From: Lachnospiraceae bacterium
GTDB taxonomy: Bacteria > Bacillota > Clostridia > Lachnospirales > Lachnospiraceae
Reading direction: 5' to 3'
Assembly (NCBI GenBank): GCA_023663945.1
Contig: JAMPGL010000028.1
Coordinates: 1-51,451, forward strand
Length of the DNA stretch: 51,451 nucleotides
The position numbers and the translations under genes are program-made. The notes below the pieces were generated by a model. The model made no database searches. It was not told the origin of the DNA and saw only the letters and a program-made list of their open reading frames with translations. Position 1 is the stretch's first letter; each line of letters begins with the position of its first letter. Positions 7,916-15,235 of this stretch are shown piece after piece.

Positions 7916-9519
7916 AACCTCCTCCCCGTCCAAGCCCTTGCCGTATCCTTAGACTCCTCCTCCGAAAGGCTTACAAGTCCCACAACGATTCCGCTCTCGT
8001 CACGTTTCACAGCCACGCCGGTATTTCCATTCTCTCCCCCGGCTTCTCTTGCATAGACGCTTCCCGAGAATTTGTTTTCCTCCAAGCTTCGGTTGTCAAC
8101 CAGAAAATAAACCGGCTTTCCCTCAAAATATAATTGATAATCATCGGGCGTAATCTCTATTTCCAGCCCATATATTTCATATTCTTCCGCAAGATTTTGA
8201 AGCGACAGCATCAGCGTGTCCGGCAAATATACATCTTCTGCCACGGCTTCAATCGCAGTCATTTCGCCATCTTCCGTCACAAAGTCGGTTGCAGTCATTT
8301 TGTCGTCTTCCGCCACAAATTCGGCTACAGTCATTTTGTCGTCTTCCGTCATAAATTCGGCTGCAGTCGTCTCATAATCTTCCATCACCACATCAACCGC
8401 AGTCCCCTCCATGCTTTCTGCCAAGGCTTCGCCCGTGAAATTCACTGTAATATGCGGTTCCGCTTCTACAAAAGTAACCGTATATTCTCCATGTCTTAGT
8501 CCTGCTGCCGATGCCTGACTTCCCAAAAAGACAGTCAATGCCAGCGTAAGCGCAAGAAATGCCGCCACTCCACCGCCGATTGTAGTCTTTCCGGCTGTCA
8601 TCACTGCCAGAATCCTTTCTTTTACAGCATTTTTCCCAAACCCCAAAGCCGTGCGGAATCCCGCGCTCCTGTGCTCCGCCAAAGACAAAAGCGCCAATGC
8701 GTACTCCTGCCTCTGCGCCTTACACTTTCGCACCGCCTCCTCATCGCACAAAAGCTCAATGTCCCTGTTAAATAGAGAATACATTACCCACACAAGGGGA
8801 TTAAACCAATGAATGCACAACGCCGTATGGACAATTACCTTTTGCAGATTATCGCGGTTTTTGATATGCACCAGCTCGTGCAAAAGGCAGAATCCCGCCT
8901 CTTTTTCCTTTTCCCAAAAGATGCCCCTCGGAAAAACAACAGCCGGACGGAATATGCCATACGCCACCGGTGTGGCTGTCCGGTCCGAAATCCGAAAATC
9001 TATCTTTTTAAGCCTGTTCTGCTCCTTCTGCCCTGCTCCGGTCAGCTTGATCAACCGCTCCTTTTCCTCCTGATCCATAGGAAGACTTTCCCGAAACAGC
9101 CTGCCATCCTTTTTATAAAGATAAACCGAGCCTGCTGTCATCACCGCTGTTCCTGCCAGATAAAGGATTTTCAGCATCATTTCCCAATTTAACTTTGCAG
9201 GCATGCCTGCCATGTACAATGCCGTATCTGCACTTTCCTCCCCCAAATTTACAGAGCTGATGGTAACCTCTTCAAAGATATATTCCGCCGGCTGCATATG
9301 CTCCGGCATGAAAATTCCAATCCCCGGAATGGGCAAAGACAGGCAAAAGGGAATCAGCAGGCGCAGCACTGCTATTCCCCAAAGAATGACCATAATTCTT
9401 TTGGGTATCCGATGTATAAATAAAAAGCGGAACAGCACAATTCCAAGAATCAAAATCCCTGCCGCAAGGCTCATTTCTGCTAAACTCATCTGTATGAAGC
9501 CTACCTGCACTCCACTCAT
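7912..9519 (-). CDS. M56 family metallopeptidase (BlaR1/MecR1-like sensor)
   Basis: The 535-aa membrane protein has N-terminal membrane segments (about 16-36, 42-62, 112-135). The zinc motif HELVH is at 214-218, followed by a membrane segment and the ELLCDEEA motif near 255. Another membrane segment lies near 315-338. BlaR1-type proteins cleave or inactivate a BlaI-type repressor upon an extracellular signal. The C-terminal outer part (about 200 aa) is not a penicillin-binding domain, so beta-lactams are not the expected signal. It contains four 12-residue repeats (about 382-430). The start overlaps the blaI-like stop by ATGA, indicating translational coupling. Confidence 0.85.
   Translation of the reverse strand: MSGVQVGFIQMSLAEMSLAAGILILGIVLFRFLFIHRIPKRIMVILWGIAVLRLLIPFCLSLPIPGIGIFMPEHMQPAEYIFEEVTISSVNLGEESADTALYMAGMPAKLNWEMMLKILYLAGTAVMTAGSVYLYKKDGRLFRESLPMDQEEKERLIKLTGAGQKEQNRLKKIDFRISDRTATPVAYGIFRPAVVFPRGIFWEKEKEAGFCLLHELVHIKNRDNLQKVIVHTALCIHWFNPLVWVMYSLFNRDIELLCDEEAVRKCKAQRQEYALALLSLAEHRSAGFRTALGFGKNAVKERILAVMTAGKTTIGGGVAAFLALTLALTVFLGSQASAAGLRHGEYTVTFVEAEPHITVNFTGEALAESMEGTAVDVVMEDYETTAAEFMTEDDKMTVAEFVAEDDKMTATDFVTEDGEMTAIEAVAEDVYLPDTLMLSLQNLAEEYEIYGLEIEITPDDYQLYFEGKPVYFLVDNRSLEENKFSGSVYAREAGGENGNTGVAVKRDESGIVVGLVSLSEEESKDTARAWTGRRF
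8230..8379. repeat. 36-bp coding tandem repeats in the M56 gene
   Basis: Four tandem units of about 36 bp encode 12-residue repeats of the type DKMTVAEFVAED, DKMTATDFVTED, GEMTAIEAVAED in the extracellular part of the M56 protein. The frame is preserved, so copy number may vary without breaking the gene. Confidence 0.8.
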
Positions 9520-9887
9520 TTGTTGTCCTCCTGCCCCAAATCGTTAACCATCTTCCGCAATTGTTCTATTTCCTGCTGTGACAATTTCCTGCCATCCAAA
9601 AACGCCGCAAAAAACTTTTCCTTCGATCCGTCAAACATCTTGTCAATCAGCTCCTCCGTCTCGTAATCCTGCACTTCCTGCCGGGAGATTATGGCACTAC
9701 AGATAAACCCCGGTTCCTGCCGTCTCACAGCCCCCTTGTCCACACACTTTTTGATTACCGTATATGTCGTGTTCCTGTTCCATCCGGTCTCTTCCTTTAA
9801 AATCTTAACAATCTGCCCCGCAGGCAGTTCCCCCTCCCTCCAAAGGACTTCCATAACCTTCCGTTCAGAATCAAACAGCTTTACCAT
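9516..9887 (-). CDS. BlaI/MecI/CopY family transcriptional repressor
   Basis: The 123-aa winged-helix repressor begins MVKLFDSERKVMEVLW, the usual BlaI opening. The recognition helix region GWNRNTTYTVIKKCVDKGAV follows. The C-terminal dimerisation part contains the site that M56 partners typically cleave. The frame is open to 9968, but ATG 9887 is preferred: AAAGGAGA lies about 9 bases upstream and family length fits. It is co-transcribed with the M56 protease. Its promoter has a perfect GACTATTATAATAGTC dyad, consistent with autorepression. The same dyad occurs at the ABC/lipoprotein operon. Confidence 0.9.
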   Translation of the reverse strand: MVKLFDSERKVMEVLWREGELPAGQIVKILKEETGWNRNTTYTVIKKCVDKGAVRRQEPGFICSAIISRQEVQDYETEELIDKMFDGSKEKFFAAFLDGRKLSQQEIEQLRKMVNDLGQEDNK

Positions 9888-10017
9888 ACCGTATGTCTCC
9901 TTTCTTCTCATTTCCGCGCAGTCAAAGCCCCCAAAACAAGCCGGCAGGGCATCAAACTTGCAAAACACTTTTCAACAAAATTTTCCTCGTGTTTCATAAT
10001 ATTTTTGAGATATAAAT

Positions 10018-10046
10018 AGACTATTATAATAGTCATAAAAAGTCAA
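10018..10046 (-). promoter_or_regulatory. Promoter/operator of the blaI-M56 operon
   Basis: On the minus strand -35 TTGACT (10041-10046) is followed by 17 bp and TAGTCT (10018-10023). The perfect palindrome GACTATTATAATAGTC (10019-10034) overlaps the -10. Its geometry equals the promoter at 6064-6092. TATAAT within the palindrome is an alternative -10 but would leave only a 12-bp spacer. Confidence 0.65.
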
Positions 10047-10084
10047 GATATATTCTTTCAAATGCCATCAGCGGATATACTTTT

Positions 10085-11389
10085 TCAAATATGACACTGC
10101 TCCAAGTAACTGCGGAGCATGTAAAGGGGAACGTTTACCATCCACTCCTGCTCCCGATACTTGGACATAGAACTTCTGATTGCATCGGACAGCTCATATT
10201 TCCTGCACAGTCCGCGCAGACTCTTTGCCTGCAAATTTTCCTCGGCTTTCACTTCAACGGGAATCACTTTGTTTGCCCTCTGCACAACAAAGTCAACCTC
10301 TCCGGAAGAATTTTCCGCGCTATAATAGTACAAATCTATTCCCGAAGAAACCAGCTCCTGTGCAATAAATTGTTCCGTCATAGCTCCTTTAAATTCTTTA
10401 AAAATTGAATTGCCCTCCAACAATGTAATTGCATCCAAGCCGCCCCTTGCCCCGAGCAAGCCAATATCCAACATATAAATTTTGAATGCCGACATGTCCA
10501 TATAAGAAATCAAAGGCATCTCAGGTTTGCGGATGCGATAACTTTTATGAATCAGCCCGCAGTCCAAAAGCCACTGAATAGCAAGCTCAAAATCCTTTGC
10601 TCTGGCTCCTTCTCTCACCAGCCCATAAATAAATTTCCGATTTTCTTTTGATAATTGCATGGGAATGGAGTTCCAGACCATTTGGATTCTCGGAATCGTT
10701 TTCTTCGGCGCATGCTTAGAAAAGTCGTTTGCATAATAAAGTAATAGTTGCTGCTGTACTACCCTCACTTCCTGTAAATCATCTGTCTCCAAATAAGTCA
10801 TCACGGCTTCCGGCATACAGCCTACATAATAATATCTCCGAAGAATATCTGTGAATTTATCGGAAAATGCATTAATCAAATCATAGTCTTTTCCGGATGC
10901 CAGTTCTGCCAATTCCTTTTGATTTACCGCCATCAGAAATTCCGTGAAATTAAGCGGATATAAGGTCAAAAAGTCAACTTTCCCTACGGGAAACGAGGTT
11001 CCCTCATGCAATGCAATCCCAAGCAGAGAGCCTGCGGCAACTACTGCATATTCCCTTGCATTCTCATAAAAATATTTAAGCGCGCTAAGCGCTCTCGGTA
11101 TCTCTTGTATTTCGTCAAAAATCAGAAGCGTATTGTCTGCTTCTATCCCACTTCCGCATTCTATTTTAAGAGCAGACAAAATTCGCTCTATATCGTAATC
11201 CATTTCAAATACATTTTTCATACGCTGGTTGTTCTCAAAATTAATGTAAACCGTATTTTCAAAATAGCATTTTCCAAATTCCTGCATTAACCATGTCTTT
11301 CCTACCTGCCTTGCTCCATTGATAATCAATGGCTTTCGGTTTCTTTTGCCTTTCCATTTTATGAGTTCTTTCATTAATAACCGTTCCAT
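10085..11389 (-). CDS. AAA ATPase with DUF4143 domain
   Basis: The 434-aa protein has Walker A GARQVGKT (25-32), Walker B LLIFDEIQEIP (about 88-98) and sensor-like AAGSLLGIAL. The C-terminal DUF4143 region holds a PD-(D/E)XK-like core (GEVDFVVQ ... VIPVEVKA). Such ATPases are widespread, often strain-variable proteins of unknown function in anaerobes, and a link to toxin-antitoxin or nuclease activity has been proposed. The start has GGGGTGG upstream. It appears to be a single-gene unit. A decayed relative lies at 13285-13831. Confidence 0.85.
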   Translation of the reverse strand: MERLLMKELIKWKGKRNRKPLIINGARQVGKTWLMQEFGKCYFENTVYINFENNQRMKNVFEMDYDIERILSALKIECGSGIEADNTLLIFDEIQEIPRALSALKYFYENAREYAVVAAGSLLGIALHEGTSFPVGKVDFLTLYPLNFTEFLMAVNQKELAELASGKDYDLINAFSDKFTDILRRYYYVGCMPEAVMTYLETDDLQEVRVVQQQLLLYYANDFSKHAPKKTIPRIQMVWNSIPMQLSKENRKFIYGLVREGARAKDFELAIQWLLDCGLIHKSYRIRKPEMPLISYMDMSAFKIYMLDIGLLGARGGLDAITLLEGNSIFKEFKGAMTEQFIAQELVSSGIDLYYYSAENSSGEVDFVVQRANKVIPVEVKAEENLQAKSLRGLCRKYELSDAIRSSMSKYREQEWMVNVPLYMLRSYLEQCHI

Positions 11390-11520
11390 ATTAAGCCACC
11401 CCTTTTATTTCTATTTTATGCTGTTTAACATTTTTTAGTCGCACTTTTAGTCTATTATAATATTTTTTAGTTGGAGTTTTCTACATATTTTACATTTTTC
11501 AGGCGGAGTTCTGTGTTGAA

Positions 11521-11563
11521 AAGAAAGGACGCCGCTTTATGGAATAATCATAAAGCAGCGCCC
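11521..11563 (-). terminator. Intrinsic terminator of the lipoprotein gene
   Basis: On the minus strand a 15-base stem GGGCGCTGCTTTATG pairs with CATAAAGCGGCGTCC around a 7-base loop, with one G-T pair. It is followed by TTTCTTTTC. It lies 38 bases past the stop at 11601. Confidence 0.8.
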
Positions 11564-11600
11564 TCTTTGTTTCTGCTGTTGTCTATGTAGTTGATGGTGT

Positions 11601-12635
11601 CTATTCCAGATTTTCAATAACGGAAATATAATCCATATAGTTACTACTATACTGTGTGTCACCATAAAGTTCAATATAATATTTCATATTATCCGAGGTA
11701 AAATACCACCAATACCAATTATCCCTTGGAGCATACCCCCGTCTTGAGTACTGGTATTTTCCAATATTTATTTCAGGCATTTCCTCAATAGCATATCCAT
11801 CAGATACTGCTCCTTGCAAATCTGAATCAACCTTCTCCCACGCGTCCTCAACTTTTTCTATCCTCAATGTTATGCCTTCATTTATACCTGAAACAAATAT
11901 CCAATCTTCAAATTCCTTTGATCTGCTATCATATGCAATCACTATACCCAAAGCCGGAATATGAAAACCATCATCTGTGATGAAAGCCAAGCTGTTTATT
12001 TCATTTTCACTCCCTAAAATTCTTTTCAATTGTTCTTCAGCGCTTCCAAAATCTGCTGGCAATACTGCGGAAAAAACAATGCCATTGCTAACAAGCAAAA
12101 TCTTCATCCTGACGCTTCCGCCTTCTGTATAAGCATAATCAATATCCCCAATTTTACCCTTTTTTATTTCATCATAAGCTCCCCGCCAATAAGCATCTTT
12201 AGAAAAGATCTCCGAAATATAGGTATCCAAATCGCCTTCATAATAGCCACAACTAAAGTTTCCCACGCTAATTCTATTATCATTCAAACTCTGAATTTGA
12301 ATTTCAGTCTCCAATGTAAAATTATATGTCACTGCAACATCCTTTTTTATAACAATCCCAAGCTCCTCATTCTTTATCCCCTCAGAATCCATATACCAAT
12401 ATGGTACATCCGCCTCCTCTTCAATGACTTCCGGCTCTTCTTCCGCAGGCTCAGGACTGCTTTCCTCACTTACCTCAGCAGGCTCCGCTTTCTCCTCTTC
12501 TGCATTTTCCAATTCAGGCTCCTCCTGTGCTACCGTCTCAATCTGAGCAGGGGAATCCGAATTATTTGACCCACAAGCCATTAACCCCACTGAAATTATT
12601 ATTGCAATTATTGATAGTGCTAACTTTCTCTTCAT
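11601..12635 (-). CDS. Lipoprotein of unknown function
   Basis: The 344-aa secreted protein has a signal peptide beginning MKRKLALSIIAI and lipobox GLMACG. An acidic Glu/Pro/Ala/Ser-rich linker (about 25-75) leads into a globular C-terminal part. That part has two similar halves, each containing a strand like GIVIKKDVAV or GIVIAYDSRS, which suggests a duplicated domain. ATG 12635 is preferred over 12653 because GGAGG lies 10 bases upstream of it and none precedes the other. It is monocistronic with its own terminator. No family is recognised. Confidence 0.75.
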   Translation of the reverse strand: MKRKLALSIIAIIISVGLMACGSNNSDSPAQIETVAQEEPELENAEEEKAEPAEVSEESSPEPAEEEPEVIEEEADVPYWYMDSEGIKNEELGIVIKKDVAVTYNFTLETEIQIQSLNDNRISVGNFSCGYYEGDLDTYISEIFSKDAYWRGAYDEIKKGKIGDIDYAYTEGGSVRMKILLVSNGIVFSAVLPADFGSAEEQLKRILGSENEINSLAFITDDGFHIPALGIVIAYDSRSKEFEDWIFVSGINEGITLRIEKVEDAWEKVDSDLQGAVSDGYAIEEMPEINIGKYQYSRRGYAPRDNWYWWYFTSDNMKYYIELYGDTQYSSNYMDYISVIENLE

Positions 12636-12816
12636 ATACTTAAAATCCTCCATATTGATTATTTATAGTAAAAAATCATTTAGCAAACAGCAGGCATCTT
12701 GTGCTTTCACCTCCTCCTGTCCCTTCCTCTGATGCTACACAATTCCATACTCACTGCGCGGCGGTCTCATCATGGTTTTAAACTCCGCTTTATTTTTCAT
12801 TTGAATTTATTTTATT

Positions 12817-12836
12817 TTGCAATGTATTCATTGCAA
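12817..12836. promoter_or_regulatory. Dyad operator 1 upstream of the XRE gene
   Basis: TTGCAATG-TATT-CATTGCAA is a perfect 8-bp inverted repeat with a 4-bp centre. A near copy lies at 12871-12890. It probably binds the small XRE regulator encoded downstream. Confidence 0.65.
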
Positions 12837-12870
12837 TTATACATGCCATAACGTCTAAAATCAATAAAAA

Positions 12871-12890
12871 ATGCAATGTATTTATTGCAA
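12871..12890. promoter_or_regulatory. Dyad operator 2 upstream of the XRE gene
   Basis: ATGCAATGTATTTATTGCAA shares TGCAATGTATT with operator 1 and keeps most of the dyad. The start-to-start distance is 54 bp. It ends 18 bases before the chosen start, which supports the start at 12909 rather than 12876. Confidence 0.6.
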
Positions 12891-12908
12891 AATTGTCGAG
12901 GTACTCAT

Positions 12909-13181
12909 ATGGCACAAAAAATAAAGCAGGATATTCAAATAGGCTCTGCTATCCGCGCCCTCCGCAAACAAGCCGGTTTAACGCAGGAGCAGGTAATCAC
13001 CCATCTCCAATTACAAGGGCTTGATATTTCTCGAAGCAGTTATTCTCAAATTGAGTGTGGAACATACAACATCCGCATTTCTGAATTAATTGCGCTTGCA
13101 GATTTGTTTCAGGTTGACTTCAACGCTTTCTTTGAAGGCTTATCTCTTGAATCCACAAAGCCCAAAAAGAAACATGCGTAG
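12909..13181 (+). CDS. XRE family helix-turn-helix regulator
   Basis: The 90-aa protein is essentially one HTH_3/Cro-C1 domain. It has IGSAIRALRKQAGLTQEQV, a second helix region ISRSSYSQIECG and the closing ISELIALADLFQV, then a short basic tail (KPKKKHA). The start is set at ATG 12909 with GAGG eight bases upstream. The open frame reaches 12876, but that region contains an operator and no ribosome site. Two matching dyads upstream suggest autoregulation, and a divergent effect on the lipoprotein gene at 12635 is possible. Confidence 0.85.
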   Translation: MAQKIKQDIQIGSAIRALRKQAGLTQEQVITHLQLQGLDISRSSYSQIECGTYNIRISELIALADLFQVDFNAFFEGLSLESTKPKKKHA

Positions 13182-13232
13182 GATATAAAATATTTAGATG
13201 AAATTAGATATGACAGCAGATTCTCTCAATAA

Positions 13233-13275
13233 AATTCCCTGCTCTTTGTGCATTACTCAAAAAGCAGGGAATTTC
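13233..13275. terminator. Bidirectional terminator between convergent genes
   Basis: AAATTCCCTGCT (13233-13244) and AGCAGGGAATTT (13264-13275) form perfect 12-bp arms around a 19-base loop. The A/T ends serve both strands. It lies between the XRE gene and the decayed DUF4143 gene. Confidence 0.8.
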
Positions 13276-13284
13276 AAATGAAAC

Positions 13285-13831
13285 TTATATAGACTCCTCC
13301 TCCAAATACCGTTCCAATTTCCACAGCAAATACAAGGGAAGACTGTACGTATGCGTTTTTTCCGTCATATTGTCTCCCACATTTTTCATGGAAAGCCGGA
13401 ATCCAAGGGGTGGTTTGTACTTTTTGCAAAACTGTAGATAGCTTTTTGCTCTGGTGCTGATCATTGCTTTCGCTTCTACAGGGACAATCTGGTCTTTATC
13501 CTCAAAAAGAAAATCTAATTCCGCCGTATTTCCTGAACGCCAGAAATACGGTCGTTTTCCCTGTGCCAGCAACTCGTTTAACACATAATTTTCCGTGAGC
13601 GCTCCCTTAAAATTCTTGTAAATCTCCGGCTCTCCCAAAATCGTTTTATGGGATAAGCCGGATTTTCTCCTGAGCAGACCGACATCCGACAGATACACTT
13701 TGAAAAATGCTGCATCCGCATAAAAGGACAGGGGAAGCTCCGGATTCGATACCATTTCCAGCCGGAAAAGAAATCCCATCTCTCTTCACCGAAATTCCTA
13801 AAAGAGAGCCTGCGCACACAATAGGAATTTC
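13285..13831 (-). pseudogene. Decayed DUF4143 ATPase gene
   Basis: The 3' part (13285-13779) encodes a clean DUF4143 C-terminus (FFKVYLSDVGLLRRKSGL, GNTAELDFLFED, VPVEAKA). Immediately upstream, in another frame, IPIVCAGSLLGISVKRDGIS matches the sensor region that in the intact paralog (10085-11389) lies about 170 residues earlier. The Walker A/B region and the middle of the protein are missing and the junction is frame-shifted. It is therefore a remnant with both 5' loss and an internal deletion. The remaining 164-aa frame has no convincing ribosome-binding site. Confidence 0.85.
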
Positions 13832-13863
13832 TTTATTCTTATCTATCTTCCAAGGAAAAATGC

Positions 13864-13915
13864 AAAAGTTCCTATGAACTTTTACATTTCCATGCAATTA
13901 TTCATAGGAACTTTT
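13864..13915. repeat. Perfect 15-bp inverted repeat
   Basis: AAAAGTTCCTATGAA (13864-13878) and TTCATAGGAACTTTT (13901-13915) are exact inverses with a 22-base loop. GAACTTTTACA also occurs as a direct repeat (13876 and 13908). It sits just upstream of the decayed ATPase. A hairpin or a binding-site pair are both possible. Confidence 0.7.
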
Positions 13916-14044
13916 ACAAATCGCGTTTAAATCTCCCATGCAACAGTCATATTATTTTTCCAAAGCCATAATTTTTTCCAGCAATTCTCCGATATATATA
14001 GTAACCAAACAATTCACTATTTAAATACATTTCCAAGGAGGGAG

Positions 14045-14308
14045 ATTAAAGCAGCAAAAGGATTTACTGGTATTTTTATGGTGCATTCAGTAGCGGCGGT
14101 TCCCAATGTCGGCAGAGTAAAGCGTGAACACCGGAATTTTTCCTATTATGGAGACAAAGAGACTGCTTCTAACGAATCCTTTGCACAGGTTCTTGAACGT
14201 GCAAAGGAAGAGACACAGGAGTCTCCTATGAATTGCGTTACCACAACTTATGGGCGCGATTGCAAGATGCGAACCTTTTTCTACCAGCCAAGGGAATACA
14301 CCTTCTGA
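14045..14308 (+). CDS. Small protein of unknown function, possible ATT start
   Basis: The ATG frame (14078-14308, 76 aa) has no ribosome site at normal distance. AAGGAGGGAG (14035-14044) sits directly before an in-frame ATT at 14045, which would add 11 residues (KAAKGFTGIF after the start). ATT is a rare initiator, and the 3-base spacing from AGGAGG is short. The C-terminus NCVTTTYGRDCKMRTFFYQP has two Cys and many aromatic residues, unlike a random ORF. It is followed by a strong terminator. I have an impression of similar short Lachnospiraceae proteins but no function. If ATT is not used, the start is 14078. Confidence 0.5.
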   Translation: MKAAKGFTGIFMVHSVAAVPNVGRVKREHRNFSYYGDKETASNESFAQVLERAKEETQESPMNCVTTTYGRDCKMRTFFYQPREYTF

Positions 14309-14311
14309 CGC

Positions 14312-14368
14312 AAAACAAAGGGCGTTACATGATAGTTTTAAGCTATCATGCAGCGTCCTCTTTGTTTT
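14312..14368. terminator. Terminator after the small protein
   Basis: AAACAAAGGGCG ... CCTCTTTGTTTT outer arms and CATGATAG ... CTATCATG inner arms form a long hairpin ending in a T-rich run. Its form suits termination in both directions. Confidence 0.75.
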
Positions 14369-14382
14369 CTTATAAAGAAAGA

Positions 14383-14431
14383 TTGCTTTTTCACTTTCTT
14401 TGGGTATAATAAGAGTAGGGAAATCCCTACT
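14383..14431 (+). promoter_or_regulatory. Promoter and operator of the AbrB/PIN pair
   Basis: -35 TTGCTT (14383-14388), a 16-bp spacer and -10 TATAAT (14405-14410) are followed by the perfect dyad AGTAGGGA-AA-TCCCTACT (14414-14431) at the expected transcription start. An autorepression site for the antitoxin is inferred. AGGAGG precedes the ATG at 14461 by 9 bases. Confidence 0.7.
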
Positions 14432-14460
14432 TTTATTATTTTATTAGGAGGTTAGCTGTC

Positions 14461-14736
14461 ATGCCAGCAAATGCATTTATAGACAATGCCAAAGTTATGG
14501 CAAAAGGACAAGTCACAATTCCAAAAGACATCCGGGAAATCCTCGGCGTAACAAGCGGTGACCGCATTACATTCATTGTTGAAGGGAGTACTGTCCGCAT
14601 TGTTAATTCTGCAATATATGCTATGCAAATGTTGCAAAAAGAAATGTCCGGAGAAGCAGAACGTGCCGGATTAAATTCAGATGATGATATTATGGCACTT
14701 ATAAAAAATATGCGAAATGAGGACGCAAATCTATGA
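14461..14736 (+). CDS. AbrB/MazE-like antitoxin
   Basis: The 91-aa protein has an N-terminal SpoVT-AbrB swapped-hairpin DNA-binding domain (KGQVTIPKDIREILGV, SGDRITFIVEG). An acidic helical C-terminus (about 55-91) would wrap the toxin. It overlaps the PIN gene by ATGA, the standard arrangement of antitoxin then toxin. A dyad in its promoter suggests autoregulation. Confidence 0.88.
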   Translation: MPANAFIDNAKVMAKGQVTIPKDIREILGVTSGDRITFIVEGSTVRIVNSAIYAMQMLQKEMSGEAERAGLNSDDDIMALIKNMRNEDANL

Positions 14737-15134
14737 GGGTTTTGATAGATACTAATGTCTTGATTTCTGCCGCGCTCAATGCTGATGGCATTCCTTTTCA
14801 AGCATATGCAAAAGCAGCGTCTTATCCCAACCACGGTCTGATTTGCGAACAAAATGTAGATGAAATGACACGGATATTTAACAAAAAATTTCCCAATCGT
14901 CTTAGCGCGCTAAATAGATTTCTTTCTATTGCACTTTTAACCTTAGAGTTGGTTCCCATTCCAACAGATGAAACTATTTCTGAAACGCAAATCCGTGACG
15001 TAAATGACCGTCCAATTTTGCGAGCCGCCATAAACGCCAAAGTCGATATTCTCCTTACCGGCGATAAGGATTTCTTGGAATCCGGCTTGGAGAATCCCAT
15101 GATTATGACACCTGCTGAATTTCTAAAATATTAA
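14733..15134 (+). CDS. PIN-domain toxin (COG1569-like)
   Basis: The 133-aa PIN-fold ribonuclease has the first acidic site in LIDTNVLISA (Asp6), a mid-protein Glu in NVDEMTR, and DVNDRPIL and LTGDKDFLE near 90-110. These form the Mg-binding acidic cluster of PIN/VapC nucleases. It is translationally coupled to the AbrB-like antitoxin. The target RNA cannot be deduced. Confidence 0.87.
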   Translation: MRVLIDTNVLISAALNADGIPFQAYAKAASYPNHGLICEQNVDEMTRIFNKKFPNRLSALNRFLSIALLTLELVPIPTDETISETQIRDVNDRPILRAAINAKVDILLTGDKDFLESGLENPMIMTPAEFLKY

Positions 15135-15155
15135 TTTTTGTTTCATAAACACCTA

Positions 15156-15199
15156 AAAAACAGAGCCAGTTGCCGAAAACAGCCTCTAGCTCTGTTTTT
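15156..15199. terminator. Bidirectional terminator between PIN and DUF5692 genes
   Basis: AAAAACAGAGC (15156-15166) and GCTCTGTTTTT (15189-15199) are perfect inverted arms with A/T tails on both sides, between two converging genes. Confidence 0.8.
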
Positions 15200-15235
15200 A
15201 CTTTTAAAATTTGTAGTCACACTCCGCAGTCCACT

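Noticed and set aside
13864-13915. Resemblance of the inverted repeat to a yeast FRT site (GTTCCTAT / ATAGGAAC arms)
   Set aside because: Arm ends and the 22-base spacer do not match FRT (8-base spacer), and no recombinase gene is nearby. The likeness is taken as chance.
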